Shown here piece after piece: positions 36,010 to 36,438 of a stretch of DNA of 36,438 bases. Origin of the DNA: an uncultured Lentisphaerota bacterium. Lineage in GTDB: Bacteria; Verrucomicrobiota; Lentisphaeria; Victivallales; UBA1829. The notes under the pieces were generated by a model. The model made no database searches. It was not told the origin of the DNA and saw only the letters and a program-made list of their open reading frames with translations. Every line of letters starts with the position of its first letter. Position 1 is the first letter of the stretch. The position numbers and the translations under genes were made by a program. The stretch is taken from NCBI GenBank assembly GCA_900320095.1, contig ONQZ01000023.1:1-36438 (forward strand), written 5' to 3'.

Positions 36010-36438
36010 ATGTTCCCGAGACTCAAACACACCGCCGCGCTCCTCGCGCTCGCCGCACCGATCCTTTTCTCCGCCGCGCTTGCGGCCGATGCGCAGTTCA
36101 TGCACCCGGACGCCGAAGTTCAGAAACACTTCCCGATCCTCTCCAAATTCAACGCCGGGCGCGCGCCCTCCGAACGCATCCTGAAGCGCGGCGACCACGA
36201 CATCTACGCGATCCTGCACTTCGGTCCGAACACGTTCTACGACAAGGAATGGGGCTACGGCGACGAGGACCCGCAGAGGTTCGCGCCGACCGAGTTCGAC
36301 GCCGAGCAGATCGTGAAGGCATGCAAGGACGGCGGCATCACCGGCATCATCATCGTCTGCAAGCACCACGACGGCCTGTGCCTGTGGCCGACCAAGACCA
36401 CCGAGCACAACATCACGAAGACCAAATTCCGCGACGGC
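36010..36438 (+). CDS. GH29 alpha-L-fucosidase, N-terminal part (cut by the window edge)
   Basis: 143 codons are visible, and the frame is open to the end of the window. The ATG at 36010 has GGAG nine bases ahead. A signal peptide of ~25 residues ends near ALAADA. The rest is the beginning of a GH29 TIM barrel: HFGPNTFYDKEWGYG, FDAEQIVKACKDGG and ITGIIIVCKHHDGLC, followed by LWPTKTTEHN, the family's substrate-pocket region with the paired histidines that bind fucose. The catalytic aspartate lies beyond the window. It would release alpha-L-fucose from host-type glycans outside the cell. It has its own promoter and follows a terminator. Confidence 0.92.
   Translation, partial: MFPRLKHTAALLALAAPILFSAALAADAQFMHPDAEVQKHFPILSKFNAGRAPSERILKRGDHDIYAILHFGPNTFYDKEWGYGDEDPQRFAPTEFDAEQIVKACKDGGITGIIIVCKHHDGLCLWPTKTTEHNITKTKFRDG

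Overview
The window is a GC-rich bacterial chromosome segment with a compact, mostly operonic layout and an AT-richer, repeat-bearing left end. Secreted GH2 and GH29 glycosidases, an RTX/Pmp-type repeat adhesin, a SUMF1-like envelope protein, several lipoproteins, a WaaP/Kdo-type kinase and nucleotide-sugar epimerases point to a Gram-negative glycan degrader. A gut-type member of the PVC group (Lentisphaerota/Victivallales) fits best, but this is inference from gene content. Many promoters show a TTGCAT/TTGAAA/TTGACA -35 box, a 16-17 bp spacer and a TATAAT/TATATT -10 box.

Layout. 1-1960 has no convincing gene but carries four copies of a ~90 bp element with tandem hairpins, two in each orientation. 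1961-3858 (-) encodes a membrane-anchored SUMF1/FGE-fold protein and a small membrane protein that resembles its N-terminal module. 4154-5155 (+) is a UDP-glucuronate 4-epimerase-type SDR enzyme. 5352-7182 (-) is a pair of unrecognised cytoplasmic proteins, and 7451-8653 (+) is a Kdo/WaaP-type kinase. 8744-12001 (-) is a large LacZ-type GH2 enzyme. 12208-15021 (-) is a hybrid histidine kinase. 15226-16215 (-) is a membrane-tethered solute-binding sensor with no transporter nearby.

The centre (16470-19960, +) holds tRNA-Val(TAC), aspS, a lytic transglycosylase and a DUF3047 protein. A strong promoter at 20151 then starts a six-gene envelope operon (20318-26220): a PEGA-domain protein, a CsgG-like protein, a COG3014-like lipoprotein, a YcfL-like lipoprotein, an LpoB-like lipoprotein and a further lipoprotein. 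It ends at a strong terminator at 26255. The COG3014/YcfL/LpoB trio belongs to the penicillin-binding-protein activator context of gammaproteobacteria. With the transglycosylase just upstream, this region looks devoted to peptidoglycan and the outer envelope.

The right part is carbohydrate-centred. After the divergent RTX/Pmp-like adhesin (26317-29379, -) come a GH2 enzyme (29856-32039), galE (32115-33131), a second GH2 enzyme (33340-35838) and the start of a GH29 alpha-L-fucosidase (36010 to the window edge). With the LacZ-type enzyme at 8744 they form a plausible route for removing galactose, glucuronate or fucose from host or plant glycans, with GalE feeding galactose into UDP-sugar metabolism. 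No SusC/SusD pair, sulfatase or sugar transporter is visible here.
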